64,000 nucleotides of DNA from Trichoplax sp. H2 (lineage: Eukaryota > Placozoa > Uniplacotomia > Trichoplacea): NCBI GenBank assembly GCA_003344405.1, contig NOWV01000137.1:1-64000 (forward strand). The letters are read 5' to 3'. Positions 61,401 to 64,000 of this stretch are shown one piece after another; within the stretch, counting starts at the first letter, position 1, and every line of letters begins with the position of its first letter. A model generated the notes under the pieces. It worked only from the letters and a program-made list of their open reading frames with translations. It did no database searches and was not told the DNA's origin. The position numbers were made by a program, and so were the translations under genes.

Positions 61401-64000
61401 GCTTGTCGTTCTTGAGACGACATCCATCATTTTTTGATAAATTGGCACTTAGCAAGAGCGAAAGTAATATCTACAGTATTGATTGTCTCTCAATCTCTCA
61501 GATATAATGTTCTTGTTCTCCATAAGGTTGATTATCACTTTATGATAAACTTGATCCTTCAGCACATTGTTAAGAAGGAATACATCTAGGCTTTCTTTTT
61601 ACTCCATTCTAAAACCTAAGTAAACTAATTTACCGGCTGATCATGCACTCTTATAAGTTTGTATGACAAGAACCATTTTGCTATGATTTCATATTTTTTC
61701 AATCGGAATTAATTAATAGTTGAATTTTCTTTTAATAACTAGTAGACATGCTTTATGCTTGATTAATAGCTAATTAATCTTGATCCGTACATTTGGATAG
61801 AAATTCATGTGTGAATGAGTAGAAGCACGGTCTGAGCTTATGTTTCATTTTTGCCTTATCAAGATGTTGATCGCATTTGGCTGAATTTACATTTTAACAG
61901 GGAGAGTAAATCCCGGAGCTGGAATCTTAATTAATTTTCCACCAACTTCAGGATCATACCAACCAAAGTTTACTGACAATATCACTTTCAGCAGTCCAGA
62001 ATTGGAAACAAATGCAACCAAAATCTGTGGACAAAATATTGCATGTTTATTTGATGCAGCTGTAACAAATTCTCTTGCTATTGGTTTACAGTCTAGATTA
62101 GTAGATCAGACCAATAATCAAGCAAAGGAAGAATTAGGTAACGTAGGCAATTGGCTATATTATAAGTAATTTTTGTGTTTTGCGTAATATAAACATAAAT
62201 TTTTAGTAAGAGCATTTGCACATTACCATAAATACAAAATGTAGATATAGTCTGGTCTATATACGGGTATTTACCACGATAAAAGAGTAAAGTTACTCTG
62301 ACTATCTACGATTATTTTTGCGAAATATAAAAATGATATTATTATAAGTGTGTTTACTTGTCTTATCAGATAGCTAGTGTAGTTTATTCTAAGAATGAAT
62401 ATTTTGCAAATATATATGAATAAAGTCTCATTTCGGATACGCTTACTTGCCTTGACAAATACTTGATGTAATCTGCGGGTATTTTTTGTCAAACATAAAT
62501 ACGACTCTTTAGTTGGAATATTAATTTGTCACGGCAAATACAATATAAGCCAAATAGTCTAGCCTATCGATCAGCATTTGCAGTAATTAAAAATCATCTT
62601 TCTCGTCGAATTCTAGACCATGAACCTCCACAAATGATCGTGCCTGCATCTATTAACGTAACGGTTGGCTCTACGGTTTCTTTTACTGTTACTGCTTCAA
62701 GCAATAATGGATATAGCATCAATTTTACGATATCAGGTCTGCTACCTACTGGAATAACATTCTCTAATGGTAGCAGCAATGGTAGCTTTGTCTGGAATGC
62801 TACATCAGCCAGTCCAGTATCCCTAACATTTATCGCTACTGATAGCAGAGGTAGGTCCTCCTCCGTAACACCAATTGTCAATATGTGCAATTGTACGAGC
62901 AATGGCCAATGTATGTTTAATGCTGCCGTTGGAGAAGCGTTTGCTGTGGTTCCATGCAAGTGTTCTGCAGGATATACTGGTCTTCGATGCGAGAACAATA
63001 TTGATGCATGCCTAGCTAATCCAGATGCATGCTATCCAGGAGTAAAATGTACAGATCAACCACCTCCAGCTGGAATAAATGGCTTTACTTGCAGTCCATG
63101 TCCTGCAGGGCTTAACGGGAATGGAAGTACATGTACAGGTAAGCCATGGTTTACAATAATCGTTACCAATTAAGGAGATAGTTGTTAGGAATCGTTTTAG
63201 TAACGTAGAAATTGTAGCAGGATAGAGTTATTATAAATGAGAAAGGGTGATGAGAATGATCTTTATGAGCAAACCTGCTGCTGAAAATACAAGAGTGTTG
63301 AGGAACTGTAATTCATTAAACTTAGGAGAATTTTTAATGATACAGCTCATAAATGACTTATTGCAGACATTAATGAATGCCTGGGATCTCAGCATAAATG
63401 TAATCAAACTTGTGTCAACCTGGTTGGCTCTTATCGTTGTCAATGTCGATCTGGATATCGCTTAAATGCTGATGGCAAGGGGTGTCAAGGTAATGCTTCG
63501 ATTCTGCCTTTAATTTGATTAATTTGAAATCGTTTCTCTATTCTATCAAGTAAAAAAGACGATAAACAATAGATTTCTGAATTAAAGTTAATTAATTTAT
63601 GTGTGTAAATCATATCTTAAGATATAAATGAATGCATTGGACTAAATAACTGTCAGCAAACATGCATTAATCAGCCAGGTGGTTTTCGGTGTTCTTGCTT
63701 CGCCAATTTTATCCTTAATGTTGATGGTCGGACTTGCAGAGGTTATATTAGTTTTTCTCTTCTTTGATAGTTCTTACTCTTAATAGATATTATGTTGTAT
63801 TGCTACATATGGTAGATTTGAAAACTCAATTACTTTTTGCACGTATTCCAAATAGCAAATAATTCTTGCCCTCAACCGAATGTATGTGGAAATAACCTTT
63901 GCCATCTAGAAGGCACTGCTGAAATTTGTACTTGCAAAAAAGGCTATCGATTAACTGGTCCTAATACCTGTATAGGTTAGTTTGCTACAACATCAATGCG
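55485..64000 (+). CDS. Membrane mucin B, paralogue of mucin A (3' part beyond window)
   Basis: The ATG at 55485 starts a clear signal peptide. Twelve in-phase exons are visible: 55485-55776, 56903-57030, 58369-58668, 58780-59039, 59229-59635, 60366-60722, 61101-61298, 61901-62137, 62617-63138, 63367-63489, 63622-63741 and 63856-63975, giving at least 1021 residues. The order is that of mucin A: short Ser/Thr stalk, NIDO ([17 protein letters not shown]), AMOP ([21 protein letters not shown]), VWD ([18 protein letters not shown]), IACLFDAA block, Ig-like plus EGF, then EGF exons, two of them with DINEC. Exon lengths nearly equal those of A (VWD 357/357, next block 237/237, Ig/EGF 522/525) and intron phases match. 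Exon 1 is far shorter (97 codons against 307) and lacks the minisatellite. Introns are much longer than in A and full of old repeats. Remaining EGFs, stalk, TM and tail are expected past base 64000. Likely a cell-surface adhesion glycoprotein. Confidence 0.92.
57031..58368. repeat. Intron 2 of mucin B: decayed tandem repeat, about 190-bp period
   Basis: A diagnostic block of the form GAT-TTAATGTTAG-TTGGC-AGT-TCTATTA recurs at about 57036, 57218, 57435, 57605, 57810 and 57990. Accompanying blocks (GATATAAGG, TATAGATACTA, TCAAGAATCTTT-type) keep the same order. Six units of roughly 180-210 bases nearly fill the intron. The 3' end of exon 2 and the start of the array are contiguous. Confidence 0.7.
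59636..60365. repeat. Intron 5 of mucin B: tandem repeat, about 110-bp period
   Basis: Units begin near 59760, 59871, 59992 and 60090 with CTAAAATGA-type starts. They continue as AATTGATGCCATCAGATATT and then TTTTTTAGCTATTACTTTGACT-type blocks. A partial fifth unit may lie near 60238. The period varies from about 98 to 121 bases, and the units contain pyrimidine tracts with AG that resemble splice acceptors. Confidence 0.7.

Noticed and set aside
1-64000. tRNA, rRNA, CRISPR or complete transposons
   Set aside because: No tRNA box pair, rRNA core, regularly spaced array, transposase or reverse transcriptase segment was recognised by eye; short structured RNAs could still have been missed.

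Overview
The window begins at a chromosome end. The first 163 bases are an unbroken run of about 27 CCCTAA units (the C-strand of TTAGGG), followed by AT-rich, intron-rich eukaryotic DNA. The gene set (PCM1, neurochondrin, HSD17B10, torsin, a kinesin-3-like protein and two AMOP/NIDO/VWD/EGF membrane mucins) is animal. AT richness, mostly short GT-AG introns and animal orthologues lying within a few kb of each other suggest an early-branching animal. A placozoan (Trichoplax/Hoilungia type) is my best guess, but it is an inference and no species marker proves it.

Layout: 1-163 telomere; 164-1775 subtelomere with no gene seen; 1776-6177 (-) a kinesin-3-like gene whose motor appears to lack both nucleotide switches; 6178-9471 a divergent intergenic region with palindromic GTACAGTAC/GTACTGTAC clusters; 9472-19243 (+) PCM1; 19244-23735 a spacer holding a decayed copy of the next gene (about 21479-21880) and a two-unit interstitial TTAGGG; 23736-26192 (+) a secreted, probably GPI-anchored Frizzled-CRD-like protein; 26193-28633 empty; 28634-29755 (-) an intronless torsin; 29756-31144 a shared upstream region with a tandem repeat and a palindrome cluster; 31145-36818 (+) neurochondrin; 37917-45908 (+) a complete 19-exon membrane mucin (A); 45909-48942 a spacer with two tandem duplications; 48943-50424 (+) HSD17B10; 50425-55484 a 5 kb spacer with eroded repeats; 55485 to the right edge (+) a second mucin (B), a paralogue of A, cut off by the window end.

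The genes are independent transcription units. Two themes stand out. One is centrosome and microtubule genes placed head to head (kinesin-like and PCM1). The other is cell-surface glycoproteins: two paralogous mucins, one on each side of HSD17B10, and a CRD protein with a pseudogene relic. Exon boundaries were derived by hand from GT/AG sites, reading-frame continuity and recalled family sequences. Mucins A and B, HSD17B10 and the CRD gene have fully phase-consistent models. The kinesin, PCM1 and parts of neurochondrin are gene spans with only some exons fixed.
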